Assembly: GCA_963932465.1 (NCBI GenBank)
Contig: OZ010787.1
Location: 33,236,087 to 33,300,086, forward strand
Reading direction: 5' to 3'
DNA: 64,000 nt
Source of the DNA: Maratus speciosus
Lineage: Eukaryota > Arthropoda > Arachnida > Araneae > Salticidae
Shown piece after piece: positions 54,087 to 64,000 of the stretch (its first letter is position 1; each line of letters opens with the position of its first letter). The notes under the pieces were generated by a model. It was not told the DNA's origin and made no database searches. It worked only from the letters and a program-made list of their open reading frames with translations. The position numbers and the translations under genes were made by a program.

Positions 54087-54392
54087 TTAAATAACGCAGA
54101 TAAATTTTTATTTCCTAAAGCAGTAGTAGCTAATTTTTTTGGTAGTTAATTTGCCATACGCGTCTATTTTGGCTGTTCCGTAAACACAACACTAGCAGGT
54201 AACTAGCAGGTAATGGGTTAACATCATGACATAATATTAGAAATGCATTTATTAAATTCTCAGTTATATAATATAATGTGTAACTGATTTCTTTTTATCG
54301 TGAAATACGTATATAAGTTTATATTTAATATAACAAAAGATTTTCTATTTCTAAATTTAAAATTTGTTGCGATGAATGGTATTTTTGTTTAA

Positions 54393-54610
54393 CACTAGAC
54401 AGGCCAGAAATTTTACTTAGGTTTTATAAAAAAAAATATATTGCACCAGAATTTTTATTTAAAACTGTTTATTGTCTAAATTGTTTTTTTAACATTTTTC
54501 TTCGTCTTTGTCTTTTTTTTAAACTTTTATATTTCAAATGAATTTCTGGTTAAAACTGGAACATATTCATGTGGTAACGGTCAAAATGACGCCTCACGGT
54601 CCTTCTAGTG
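54393..54610. mobile_element. T2-family TTAA element, complete
   Basis: 218 bp, TTAA at 54389-54392 and 54611-54614; CACTAGACAGGCCAGAAATT ... CTCACGGTCCTTCTAGTG. Contains GCACCAGAATTTTTATTTAA and GGTCAAAATGACGCC. Confidence 0.87.
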
Positions 54611-54699
54611 TTAATACTTGCGTCATTTTAGAGATATTATACTCAAAAAGATTCTGTACTTTATTCACTTGAATTTATTCCAAATCTCTTGGAATTTAA

Positions 54700-54902
54700 C
54701 CCCTTGAGGGGTAAGCAATTATGCTTCTCTAGTGTTGAATTCACACTGTAAATTTCGAAAAATTCTATTTCAAAACAAGGAAAAGTGATTTTTCAACTTT
54801 TTTCCACCAAAGTTAAAAAAGAAAATTTTAATTAAAATTTTCTGATGTAAATCTGAATTAAACGTAGGTGGGATATAATATATCCCACCGCCCCTCAAGG
54901 GG
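54700..54902. mobile_element. T1-family TTAA element
   Basis: Left TTAA at 54696-54699; CCCCTTGAGGGGTAAGC ... CGCCCCTCAAGGGG; the right TTAA has become ATAA. Orientation opposite to 1373-1575; several substitutions. Confidence 0.82.
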
Positions 54903-54904
54903 AT

Positions 54905-55476
54905 AAGCGTTGTTATTCCTATCTTTCTATAAAGGTCGTATCACAAGTTCCGAGTGCGGCCCTAAAGGGATAACAAAACGTGTGCAATAGGTCCAATATT
55001 CTTTTCGGCATAACTTCTTTTACAATAGGTGCCATGGATTACGGATTCACAATACCACTATTTTTAAAAATATATTTGCGCCGTATTTAGTTGTATATTT
55101 TCCACGATTGTACAAGGCAAAGAAAATTTTAAAATATATTGTTATTCAAAATCCCTAATCTTTGGCAGCTATGTTTTACTTCTCTGTGAGTCTTAGTTGG
55201 ATTTTTTTTTGTTGTTGTTGTTCGTTATTGAATTTAACGCATTCATGTGCTGAAGTATATAATATATAGAGCTCAATTCAAATACCCCAATCTCCAATTT
55301 GTACCCAGAATTTGTAAATAAAATTTTGTTAATATAATGTAAATGAATATAGTAATTTTGCTAATATAATATAAACAATATTACATTTACCAGTTTCATG
55401 TACAACTGGTTTATAGTAAAATATAGCTTTATATAAAAAATGATTTTATATTTGCCACAAAACGTCACTTTATTCA
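54905..55476. other. Noncoding interval
   Basis: A+T-rich; no gene or repeat recognised. Confidence 0.45.
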
Positions 55477-55480
55477 TTAA

Positions 55481-55670
55481 CCCTTTTGGGACGGATGCTG
55501 CGTAATGCATCGTCAAATGGTGCATGTGGAATTTGTTTTGGGCACCATTAATAAATAAACGTAAAATTTATTAATTAGAGTTTTGTTTGGATTTTTCAAG
55601 TAAAGAGAACTGTTTAAAAAAGCGGTGTCAACCAAATAAAATTTGTGTAAGGGATGCCGTCTCGAAAATT
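55481..55670. mobile_element. TTAA element, CCCTTTTGGGACGG end
   Basis: TTAA at 55477-55480 and 55671-55674. Left CCCTTTTGGGACGGATGCTG, right side GGGATGCCGTCTCGAAAATT. Interior TTTGTGTAAGGGATGCC matches the 53885 element (TTTGTGTAAGAGACGCC). The outer 10 bp on the right have decayed. Confidence 0.65.
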
Positions 55671-55865
55671 TTAATCGCAATTTTGGAACACTTCGATTTC
55701 TCGCCTATTGGAATTTCGAAATAATCTGGCCATATTATTTTCGATAAGAAAATCTCTATTTAATATTTCAATCGTAGAATTTGCAATCACCTACATTAAT
55801 CGAAGATTTTGCAAACACATTTCGGCAACTAAAAAAGTACGAAAACTTGTTGAAACATGTATTAA

Positions 55866-56068
55866 CCCCTTGAGAGGCACCGGTATATATTATATACCAC
55901 CTACGATTAATGAAGTTTTACACCAGAAAAATTTTATTAAATTTTACTTTTCTAACTTTGGTGGAAAAGAGTCGTAAAATTGCCTTTACTTATTTTGAAA
56001 TAGAATTTTTCAAAGATTCCGGTGGGAATTCAGCATTTCACAAACGTAATTGCTTGCCCCTCAAGGGG
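55866..56068. mobile_element. T1-family TTAA element, complete
   Basis: 203 bp, TTAA at 55862-55865 and 56069-56072; CCCCTTGAGAGGCACC ... TTGCCCCTCAAGGGG. Same orientation and length as 1373-1575, with about eight substitutions between them. Short frames across it are by-products. Confidence 0.9.
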
Positions 56069-56118
56069 TTAAGAGGGCACTCACCTGCTTTTACGTAATG
56101 AAATAAACTCTATTATAT

Positions 56119-56260
56119 AGAGTTGCCATGTCTCGGCTTTTTGCACACCACTATTATCTTAGAGAAAATGCTATCGATTTAAATCTACCAAATGTTCCAA
56201 ATAAAAGGATCTTTTCTGTATTAAAATACTGATATCCAAAAAACCCGAGACTTGGAAGCT
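56119..56260. mobile_element. Short inverted-repeat element
   Basis: ~140 bp, left GAGTTGCCATGTCTCGGC, right CCCGAGACTTGGAAGCTC. TTTTT/AAAAA follow inward; CACACCACTATTATCTTAG inside. No clear TSD. Confidence 0.55.
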
Positions 56261-56350
56261 CCGGTTATAGCATCGTTTTCCTATTTAACAGAATATATTT
56301 TGGAGCGTTTTTCAATACAAGATATAACAATACATTTCGGTAAATGTGTA

Positions 56351-57422
56351 CGGTCGTGGAAAAAAAAAAGTAAACACCCCCTACTAACTCCTCAACAAAT
56401 CATCGTAGAAGAAAGTTACTGGTACCGAACGATTGGAAATAAGCCTACTTTTAAATGATGTATATAAAATTTTCTTAGGGGGTCATCTACATATTAAAAC
56501 GAATCGAAACTTCATTTTTTTCAATAGCAATACCCAATTTTAACAAGATATCTGAAATCTTCGGTTCAAACTATGCCTAGACACCAAATTTCAAGTCATT
56601 TGAATGATAAGTTTTTGAATTATAAACATTCAAAATTTAGTGCTTTTAATGTTAAATTACATTTTCATATTTGTATTTATATCTCCCGAAATTATGCTCC
56701 TAATGTGCTAATTTTATTTTTTAGTAATAATACTAATATACCCAAACATAAATAAGCTGAATTTGCAATTTTTATAATTTTATGATATGAATTATGAATT
56801 ATGAAATTAATATTCGAAAAAAATATGAATTGCAACCTACAATTTTTTTGATGGATATAGATTTATTAAGTCCTGCTTTATGGAAATTCAAAAATTTCAC
56901 ATTTTTCTTCCAAGTAGTTTTCAAATTATGCTTAAAAACGGCAAAATGATGGTTTAAGGGGCCGTCTATGATGGAAGTGAGTAGACATTTTGAAATTTAT
57001 TCTCCTGTACTGTAATCTAACACGCTTCATTGGCTCCTTGAGTGGCGCTTAAGGTGCCTTGATAAAGGAAGCGGCTCTCTCGGTTAACAATCCAGTACGG
57101 AACTTCAATTTGGATACAGCCCTTAAAATACGCTCATTTTAAAATAATTAATTTCTCGGAAACTTATGGTACGAATTGCATAAAAATTCGTTTTTAGGCT
57201 AATTGAAGGGTGTAGAGTTCATTTATGCTGTCAGAATTGGGTACTGCTATTTTAAAAAACAAAGTTCTGGTTCGTTTTAATATGTAGATGGCCCCTAAGC
57301 AAATTTTATATACATCATTTAAAAGCAGACTTTATTTCCAATCGTTCGGTACCAGTAACTTTCTTCTACGATAATTGGTTGAGGAGTTAGTAGGGGGTGT
57401 TAACTTTTTTTTTCCACGACTG
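56351..57422. mobile_element. Nonautonomous Tc1/mariner-type element, 1,072 bp
   Basis: TA at 56349-56350 and 57423-57424; ends CGGTCGTGGAAAAAAAAAGT ... CTTTTTTTTTCCACGACTG. Inverted similarity continues ~170 bp (AACACCCCCTACTAACTCCT, ACGATTGGAAATAA, GGGGTCATCTACATATTAAA). The core has no transposase. A 68-codon frame at 56252-56458 overlapping the left end is not a gene. Confidence 0.85.
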
Positions 57423-57466
57423 TACATAATCAAAAGATTCTTACTTTAATCAGAAAACTGCTTTAA

Positions 57467-57663
57467 TCCTTTCCGGAGCGGAGTAATTCTGTTGTAAAAT
57501 GATGAAATGATGACTGAGACCAGAATTTACAAACGAATTTATCAGCAAAAAAAACTTCCTTATTTTCCCGTACTTTAAAAAAGGAAAATTTTAATTAAAT
57601 ATTCTGGGTGCCAGAGCTCTTGAAATTGGATGTCCTTTTTTGTGGACACCGCCCGCTAAAGGG
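57467..57663. mobile_element. TTAA element 1 of a fused trio
   Basis: TTAA at 57463-57466 and 57664-57667; TCCTTTCCGGAGCGGAG ... CCGCCCGCTAAAGGG. Interior AGGAAAATTTTAATTAAATA and GGGTGCCAG match the partial copy at 1-102. Confidence 0.8.
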
Positions 57664-57667
57664 TTAA

Positions 57668-57866
57668 GCCCTTCGCGACGAGAGCGCTTTGCTTAATTGT
57701 TAATCTTTTACCACCGGTTTTTCAAGGCAGAAAATTTTCTGTAATTGATCCCGAAAATGCTCTGATTAAATAAGGTAAACTTTACAATTAAAAATAACCC
57801 TTGGGAATAATGAAGGATTCTGAGCACTTTAAGTGGTACCAATACAAATCGCTCGTCTCCAAGGAG
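57668..57866. mobile_element. TTAA element 2 of a fused trio
   Basis: Shares its left TTAA (57664-57667) with element 1 and its right TTAA (57867-57870) with element 3. GCCCTTCGCGACGAGAGCG ... GCTCGTCTCCAAGGAG. Same family as 42550-42712. Confidence 0.82.
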
Positions 57867-57870
57867 TTAA

Positions 57871-58081
57871 CCTCTTGAAGGGAACCTGTATATTATATAT
57901 ACCACTTAATTTAAATTCCCAAATGCCACATTGGCACCAGAATTTAAGAATTAAATTTTGCTTTGTATAATGTACGCGAAGAAAAGCTTTTACTTATTTT
58001 CATATAAATTTCTTCATAAATACTGGTGTCATTCAATCATTTTAACATTTTATAAACAGAAGTACTTTGCCCCTCAAAGAG
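57871..58081. mobile_element. TTAA element 3 of a fused trio (T1 family)
   Basis: CCTCTTGAAGGGAACCTG ... TTTGCCCCTCAAAGAG, right TTAA decayed to TTAG. Same subtype as 28702 and 47843 (CCACATTGGCACCAGAATTT; ATACTGGTGTCATTCAATC). Confidence 0.82.
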
Positions 58082-58089
58082 TTAGGGAT

Positions 58090-59837
58090 TAAATTCCTAC
58101 TGTTTCTGATCTTTGTAATGCATTTTTGGAAACGTCTTTATATATTACGAAAATTGTAGGAAATGTAAAAATGTCTTACTGTATCGCATGGAAAAATCTC
58201 AGAAACTCTAAAGTCGTTGACTTTAGAAACTCTAGCATCATTGCAAAATGTGCGTATCAAACGAAGAAATTACTTCGTAGGATTATAAAGCATTTTTACT
58301 GATTAACATAAAAATTTTCTTTATACACATTTTCAGAGAAATTTATAGTCATATTTTTAATTTTATTTAAATTTAATCCAAAAAGTAAGATTGTTTTTAT
58401 CTGTTCATATATTCTGTTATTTTCTACCTTCAAAAAATAAAACAAACCGTGCGACATAAATTTTATTTATAGACGTTTTAAAAATTCCAGAAGTTGTAGG
58501 AAATGAGAATAACTTATTAATGATTTTTCAATCAATGAAGTTCGAATTTTTATACCGATAAGCTTTTCTTTTGGAAGCTTAACTTTGAACTCCTTTCTGA
58601 AAACAGTAATATTGCTAATCTTCTTTTTTTCTGTTATTTTAAACAGCCGCTTTATAAACAAAGAAGTATAAGAAAAAATCCTGAAAAATCCAGTTAAAAC
58701 TTGTCGCAAATCTCTTCTGAAAAAGAGCTTAAAGATAATTGGGATAGATTTGTGTGGAAACATAATGTTATTAAAAGTTAAATCATGTGGTTATTGTGGA
58801 AATTGAAAGCTTTACTAATAAAAACTTTTAACCAATAGTTGTTTAAATAAGAAATAATATGAGATTATTTTTTATTTTGTTAATTTGAAAGGATTTGGAA
58901 ATTCAAGTTTAAATAAAAATGTGTCAAATAATTGCAAAAATATAAAACTTAAATATCAATTTTTACTTTGATAATGTATATTTTATATTAGAAAATGTAA
59001 GCTTAAATACAAGTAACATAAATCTTTTAATAAAACAGTTTATAAAAAAGCGTGCACATTGTTTGAAAATTTCTTATTAGTTTTAAAGAGTCCAAATACT
59101 TTAAAACATCCTACTTTGAATAGTCTGTGTTTGTATTACAGATTGTTTATAATCATGTTAGCAGGGCTTAATTTCTAACCAGAGAAGTACCGAAGTTCTA
59201 ATATTCTGCATTATCAAAAACAGTAATATATCTCCCCCGTTTACTCCACCCGCATAAATTACAACATATGCGGGAATGTGTGATGTATGCGGGATGTGTG
59301 AATCCGCATATTCACACATTATTAGCAAAATTGTAAGCAATTCTTTCTTAAAAAAGATAAATTTTAATATATTTTGGCTATATCTATATACATTTAGATA
59401 TAATGAGATCTGATAAATGAACAAAGCAAAAACATTAATATCTAGAGTGGGGAATTTTCAGAAAATCCACTTCGCCAAGGATTTCCTTGTATCAAATTGC
59501 AAATTACAACACACAGCGCTGTTCCAGTGGACTTCGATGCGCAATCTTTATAATATCCGGTGAGTTCCAACTAATTTTTAAATATTCACTAAAAATAAAA
59601 GCAGCGTGTGAAGTTCACACGACCGCGAGTAATAAGGCAGATACTCTTTCAGATTATTCTGGCATTCATTGTCGCCGTTCGGAAACCATTGGGAGAAAAA
59701 ACTTTGAGTCTTCACTTACATGCACTAGATAGAAGTGTGCTCCTACGTAAGCGACGCAGTACTATAGCATCTGGGAGATATAGTGAGGCAACCGGCTATT
59801 ATAGTAATGCTTTCAAAAATGCTTAAAGATTTAGTCT
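58090..59837. other. Noncoding interval
   Basis: No domain or element recognised. A 98-codon minus-strand frame (58467-58763, K/L/F/I-rich, MFPHKSIPIIFKLFFRRDLR at its start) is the longest frame but shows no motif and has the composition of the surrounding A+T-rich DNA. 59490-59640 and 60120-60250 share weak similarity (TTCCA(G/C)TGG, AAATATTCACTAAAAATAAA). Confidence 0.35.
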
Positions 59838-60005
59838 GATAAATGTTGAACGTTGTAAAATGTTGATACTCAATGATAAATTTCGATCGCAGAGACATCT
59901 TCTAGATCTCCAGAGACCGAAACGTTTTCTCAATTCAATCATAAAATTTTAAACTACCAGATGTCGCTACGATCGACATTTATCGTTCAGCACCGTTCAA
60001 CATTT
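59838..60005. mobile_element. Short inverted-repeat element
   Basis: Arms of ~60 bp: AATGTTGAACGTTG, AATGATAAATTTCGATCGC and AGAGACATCT, against AGATGTCGCTACGATCGACA, TTTATCGTTCAGCACCG and TTCAACATTTACTGGA. No TSD resolved. Confidence 0.55.
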
Positions 60006-60349
60006 ACTGGATTCAATTTTTTAGCACTTTTTTCTCGGTATTAAGGACGTCACATATGTAAGCACTTTGATAGGAAAGAACCAAGTGATTGAGGATTGCG
60101 GGGAAAGGAAAAGATAATTTAGGCTTTGGATTTTCGGAAGTCCAGTTCCACTGGGCTTTGGAACGCAGTGTTTACGAGCTCCGCTGAATTCCGGCAATAA
60201 ATGTTCACTAAAAACAAAAAAGTACCGGAGCTGTGGTTCAGTGAGTCTGGCGCAAATTAAGCTTGCATATAAGCTTGCATAAAGTATCTTCTGCTATATT
60301 TATCTACTTCCATTATCAGGTATTCTATTTACTTCCCCATAATGAGTGT

Positions 60350-61053
60350 TTTTTCATTTGTCCGCATTAACCAACATGGAACCTGTTTAAAATACGCGTT
60401 GTTCCTTTTATAACATGATTAAATGGTGTTTTTACTAATTTTCCTTCATTGCATACTTCACATTTTCTTTCTTTACCATTCGTCTTCTCTAATCCTCTTT
60501 CAAGATTTTCTCTCGACATTCTTTTTAAGTATACATAATTTATATTTCCAAGTAATCTATGCCGTAGTTCTTTCTTTGATTCATTTGTCCGTAAACAAGA
60601 TTCCCTTCTATCTTCATCTGTTTCTCGTACAGCTTAAGTTATTTTAGATGTATTATCTTTAATGGTTCCTTGAGCTATTTATTTTCCCGTATACTTTTCG
60701 TAAATGGCTCTTCCTTTGTGATCAAATATACACATTTTCCTTTTCTGACTAAATTTGGAACAGACATCAAATTTTCTCTTAAATTTCATACACAAAGAAA
60801 ATCAGTCAAATTTATTTTTGTTTCACAAAATTCCTGGTCGTAAAGCCGTAACATGAACATTTCCATGATATTTCCTTTGTATTGATCGTTCGCTGTCTGC
60901 AGATGCAATTTCTGTATCTTCAAGTTTTCTTTCAACAACAATATTTACTTTATGCGTCATATGCGAAGTGCTTGCTGAATCTAACAGCCTGCACTGCAAA
61001 TAGAGGCGTCTTAAATTTAGACACATATGTGACTGAAAAAGAATTTCAGTCAC
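60350..61053 (-). pseudogene. Ty1/copia pol fragment: protease, GAG-pre-integrase, integrase start
   Basis: Minus strand. Near 61000 the protease-type motif reads LLDSASTSHMTHK (DSA triad, where copia usually has DSG). After broken sequence, 60730-60420 reads MCIFDHKGRAIYEKYTGK, then LRHRLLGNINYVYLKRMSRE and KCEVCNEGKLVKTPF, the His/Cys zinc-binding segment that precedes copia integrase. Then TTRILNRFHV, CGQMKKHSLWGSK mark the start of the integrase core, with a stop at the catalytic Asp position. No RT found. A dead, truncated copy; neighbouring hairpins at 60995-61110 cut its upstream side. Confidence 0.8.
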
Positions 61054-61110
61054 TTAAGTGTCTGAATCTGAAAATTCAGACATAACAGACGTCTAAATTT
61101 AAGACACATA
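60995..61110. repeat. Cluster of hairpins
   Basis: GTCTTAAATTTAGAC (61008) and GTCTAAATTTAAGAC (61090) pair across the block and are each near-palindromic. Inside, GTGACTGAAAAAGAATTTCAGTCAC and GTGTCTGAATCTGAAAATTCAGACAT are separate stem-loops (longest uninterrupted quoted arm GACTGAAA / TTTCAGTC). Possibly a small fold-back element. Confidence 0.6.
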
Positions 61111-61139
61111 AATGTCTTACTATGATCATGCTATAAACG

Positions 61140-63360
61140 AACCGAGAAACATGTGTAAATTATCCAACAACCGTCTGATTTTAAGACGATACGCTCCAAG
61201 CGATAGTTAAACATCATCTTTGGTACTATTCTTAACAGCCAATCAGAACGCTGATTTCCGCGCGTGTCATCTACTTCATGAGATAAGAACAGAAAGAATT
61301 AAATTTTCACCGCCGCCATTGCTTGGATTAAAGGGTTATGTGTTAATCTGGGTATTTATAGAACGAACGAGTAAGTCATATTTAATTCTAATATTTTATT
61401 CCGATAGATTTTTATACCTTTGAATATGAGTGAAATCGTTTATAAAAATTTATCTCTTTTCTGTAGTTTAATGCTAAATTTTTGATTTCACTAACGGTCG
61501 TCTGTTATATGCCTTCTTAATGTAACGGAATGAAATATAATTGTTTTGAAAATTAAATAGCAATGCTGTAATTCTATTTGCTTGACCTTTGTAAATAAAC
61601 GAATGAGTGATAGTTTAATCTTCATTTTCGATAGGGTGATGTGAAATAATTATAATTTGTCTTTGCTCAAAAACAAAACTTGCAACATAGGTTTGAAAAG
61701 TTGAATGATTCATCGCTTCATTTATCAGAGATAAAAACATTAAATTGAAGCCATTTGTAACTGTGTTTATTCTATGTTTCTTTTTTACTGTTTACTGACT
61801 ATAAACGCTTGTAGTATATGACATCAGGCATTTATTTTATTTTTTGTTATTATTATTATTTTGGAGCTAAATATGATGATTCATATTATTATGATATTAG
61901 GAAAAGTTTTCAGATTGAAAAAACGCATTAATATTGTGAAATTTGACTGTATATATTGCAGTTTTTAATCACGGAACTGAAACTTTATAAAGATTTATTC
62001 TTATTGATTTTTTAATTTATTATTGAAAATCGTAAATTTTGATATCCAATGTTTCAGATTTAACATTTACCAAACTTCTAAAAATAATATGAATTTTTTA
62101 TATCATCCAGTAAAATTTTCGAAACATTAAACAAACGGAGAAACATTTTATTCATATTTTGCAGTTTACGTTGCTGTTAAGCAGTATAATTATAAAGTTT
62201 AATTAATATTTTTTGTGTTTTTTAAATTGGTATATTAATTTTTGTAATTTATATGCAAGCATTTTTTTTGCGATATTTTGTTCATGATTTAAAATTTTTA
62301 AAATTGGGTAATGCGAGAAACAATTATTAAATTTCCTTTTACTGCAATCGAATTTGCAACGGTTCTGGTACAAGTAATTGTTGGCACTAAAAAAAATTAC
62401 ACATGATAGACATAAATAAAGAGTTGTTTATGCCTTGATATGAAGTTTATGTATAAAACTGCCTTATATTTTTAAAAGTTCGTATTTACTTATATGATAC
62501 AGTATTAAATATATTTTTAAGCCATTTAATAACTGCTTTTTTATGTTCAAAACGTTTTTCAAACAATTAAGAATAGTACGTATACTGTCTGATGTATTTT
62601 TTTTTTTACTTTCTATTTTCTTCTGTTTTTTTTTTTTTGTTTTTTTTTTTTCTATTTCTTAGATCAATATTTTCTTATCAAATATATAAAATCTATTTAG
62701 CTCATATTCAAAGGATACAAATTTTACAGGAATAAAAAATAAAATAAACTAAATATGACTTATATCGTGTTGTTCCATAAAAAAGAATAATAATGATATA
62801 CATTTTTAAGCAATAGCGGGTGAAAATTTTAAATTGAATACGGAATATGTTTAAAGAAAATTATATACATATTCCGAAGAATGATATATAAAATTAGATA
62901 CCAAACTGGTGTTTACTTTTAACTAAACAATGACAAATTACCACATATTTAAAAAGAAAAAAAAATATTACACATGTTTACTACTTAAAATGACTTAACT
63001 ATTTTATTTATATGTACTTAAATGACAAATACAAAAATGGCCATGTTTTGAAATTAGAAGTAATTTTTTTTTCTCAATGCTATTAAAACAGAATATTTAT
63101 TTACTATTTTATTATTTACTCATGGTTATATAGCTGTTGTGATTATCATCTGATGCATATGTAAAATTGCCTATGGGGCAAAATCTAATTTTTGAATTAT
63201 ATGAATTTTCCTTTTCTGGGGGGCGGGACAGGAGGGGGATTTTCTTGTCCATTTTCGCGTACACGGGATTTTTTAAATCTCTTTCTACATTCCACTGACT
63301 ATGATAAATATTTTGAACTTTTAGAGTAGGACAAGATAATATATATATCCATATACCTTA
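61140..63360. other. Noncoding interval
   Basis: A+T-rich with T-tracts near 62600-62650. No gene, element or domain recognised. Confidence 0.5.
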
Positions 63361-63364
63361 AAAA

Positions 63365-63580
63365 CCCTTAATAGCGGACACTTCGGGACCGCGAAATTTG
63401 TCGGATAATCGGAGATGCCTGCTTTTGTGAGGTAAAAATAATACAAATATGTATGCCTTGCGGATCAAAAAAGTATTCGCTAAATCGAAGTATCCGCTAT
63501 TCGGGAATGTCCATTAACCTCTATAACGGATACTCCCGAATACCGGGCATCTGTATTTAGCTAACAATACTGCAGGGTTG
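63365..63580. repeat. Possible pogo-like debris
   Basis: AATAGCGGACACTTCGGGAC, GTCGGATAATCGGAGATGCC and, further on, TATCCGCTATTCGGGAATGT and GGATACTCCCGAATACCGGG. The repeated (T)ATCCG / CGGATA words in both orientations recall pogo/Tigger ends, but no boundaries can be set. Confidence 0.3.
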
Positions 63581-64000
63581 CATTTTTTGCAAAAGGACTC
63601 CTTGATTAAAGCATGGGTAGTGCCCCGTTCTCTTACGATTTTAGTTCCCCCAAATTTCATGTGCAATATTTGCGAAGCTTATATTTTAAATCTGTTTCGA
63701 AATTGTACTGATTATAATCAATATTTTGAACTTTTAAAGTAAAGTAAGATTAAAAACAAAATTTTAAAAAATCTAATATTTAGATAAATATTTTTTTCTT
63801 TTTAATCTTATTCTACTCCTGAAACAAAATACTCATTATAATTAGTACAATGTCGTAAAAGATTTAAATTATCAGCTTTATGAAAATTGCATACTAAAAT
63901 TGGGAGCACCAGAAAATCAGGCGGTATGGGGGTAGAGGGGGCAGGACAACGGCCAGATATTTTCCCAGTATTCAGCGTGGTCAAACATGGCTACATAAAA
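63581..64000. other. Noncoding window end
   Basis: No feature recognised; a G-rich stretch near 63925. Confidence 0.45.

Noticed and set aside
58467..58763. 98-codon minus-strand frame as a hypothetical gene
   Set aside because: No motif or signal, composition equals the flanking A+T-rich DNA, and no supporting neighbour or repeat.
60218..60250. tRNA-derived SINE head (GTGGTTCAGTGAGTCTGGCG)
   Set aside because: No convincing A and B box pair at tRNA spacing.
1..64000. CRISPR arrays, bacterial operons, prophage, tRNA or rRNA genes
   Set aside because: Repeat structure is transposon-like, not spaced short direct repeats; no tRNA box pair or rRNA segment was recognised; the window is eukaryotic.

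Overview
This is an A+T-rich, gene-poor stretch of a eukaryotic, almost certainly arthropod, genome. No host protein-coding gene, rRNA or tRNA could be supported. The evidence for an arthropod is the transposon set: Penelope-like retroelements, Ty3/gypsy and Ty1/copia retrotransposons, Tc1/mariner elements, and dense short TTAA-type (piggyBac-like) elements. A chelicerate such as a spider would fit, but that is inference. Nearly all the recognisable content is mobile DNA, much of it nested. In the entries, target-site duplication is abbreviated TSD and terminal inverted repeat TIR. Short element families are given working labels: T1 (TIR CCCCTTGAGGGG, TTAA), T2 (TIR CACTAGAACG, TTAA), S6 (TIR CATAGNTGCCAA, 6-bp TSD), C7 (TIR CACCGCCCCCTGAATAC, 7-bp TSD), H8 (TIR AATGGAGTTATGAATA, 8-bp TSD), K8 (TIR CAAAGCGATATAAG, 8-bp TSD) and P3 (TIR GGCTAATTCCATG, 3-bp TSD).

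Layout. 1-8.7 kb: T1 elements, a long fold-back, an irregular tandem array (3.3-7.1 kb) split by a 930-bp tandem duplication, and an H8 element. 9.5-10.7 kb: a Penelope-like fragment with a truncated GIY-YIG domain between inverted arms. 12.3-13.9 kb: a palindromic Tc1 derivative. 14.0-15.5 kb: six short elements nested five deep. 16-17.7 kb: more inverted-repeat elements. 18.2-22.8 kb: a second Penelope-like element with an RT pseudogene and inverted partial copies. 23.3-28.7 kb: a C7 element split by a 5.1-kb transposon with an 8-bp TSD that carries two related but divergent transposase-like pseudogenes. 29.8-37.9 kb: a 287-bp tandem duplication, further short elements and retroelement debris. 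40.3-47.1 kb: a minus-strand gypsy gag-pol pseudogene broken by two insertions. 48.2-51.2 kb: a 2,980-bp mariner-type transposon with long TIRs, a TA TSD and an intact 358-residue transposase, the only apparently intact gene here. 52-58.1 kb: a dense cluster of TTAA elements, including three abutting through shared TTAA sites. 60.4-61.1 kb: a copia fragment. The last 3 kb holds almost nothing recognisable.

The most unusual points are these. (1) Short-element families with different termini and TSD lengths share a similar internal CACCAG / AAATTTTGCCTTATTTAA dyad. (2) The two-gene 5.1-kb element has firm boundaries. (3) The S6 family has a 6-bp TSD seen at three loci. (4) A Penelope-like RT has an in-frame TGA at a position usually occupied by Cys. 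Boundaries backed by duplicated target sites are accurate to a base or two; others are approximate.
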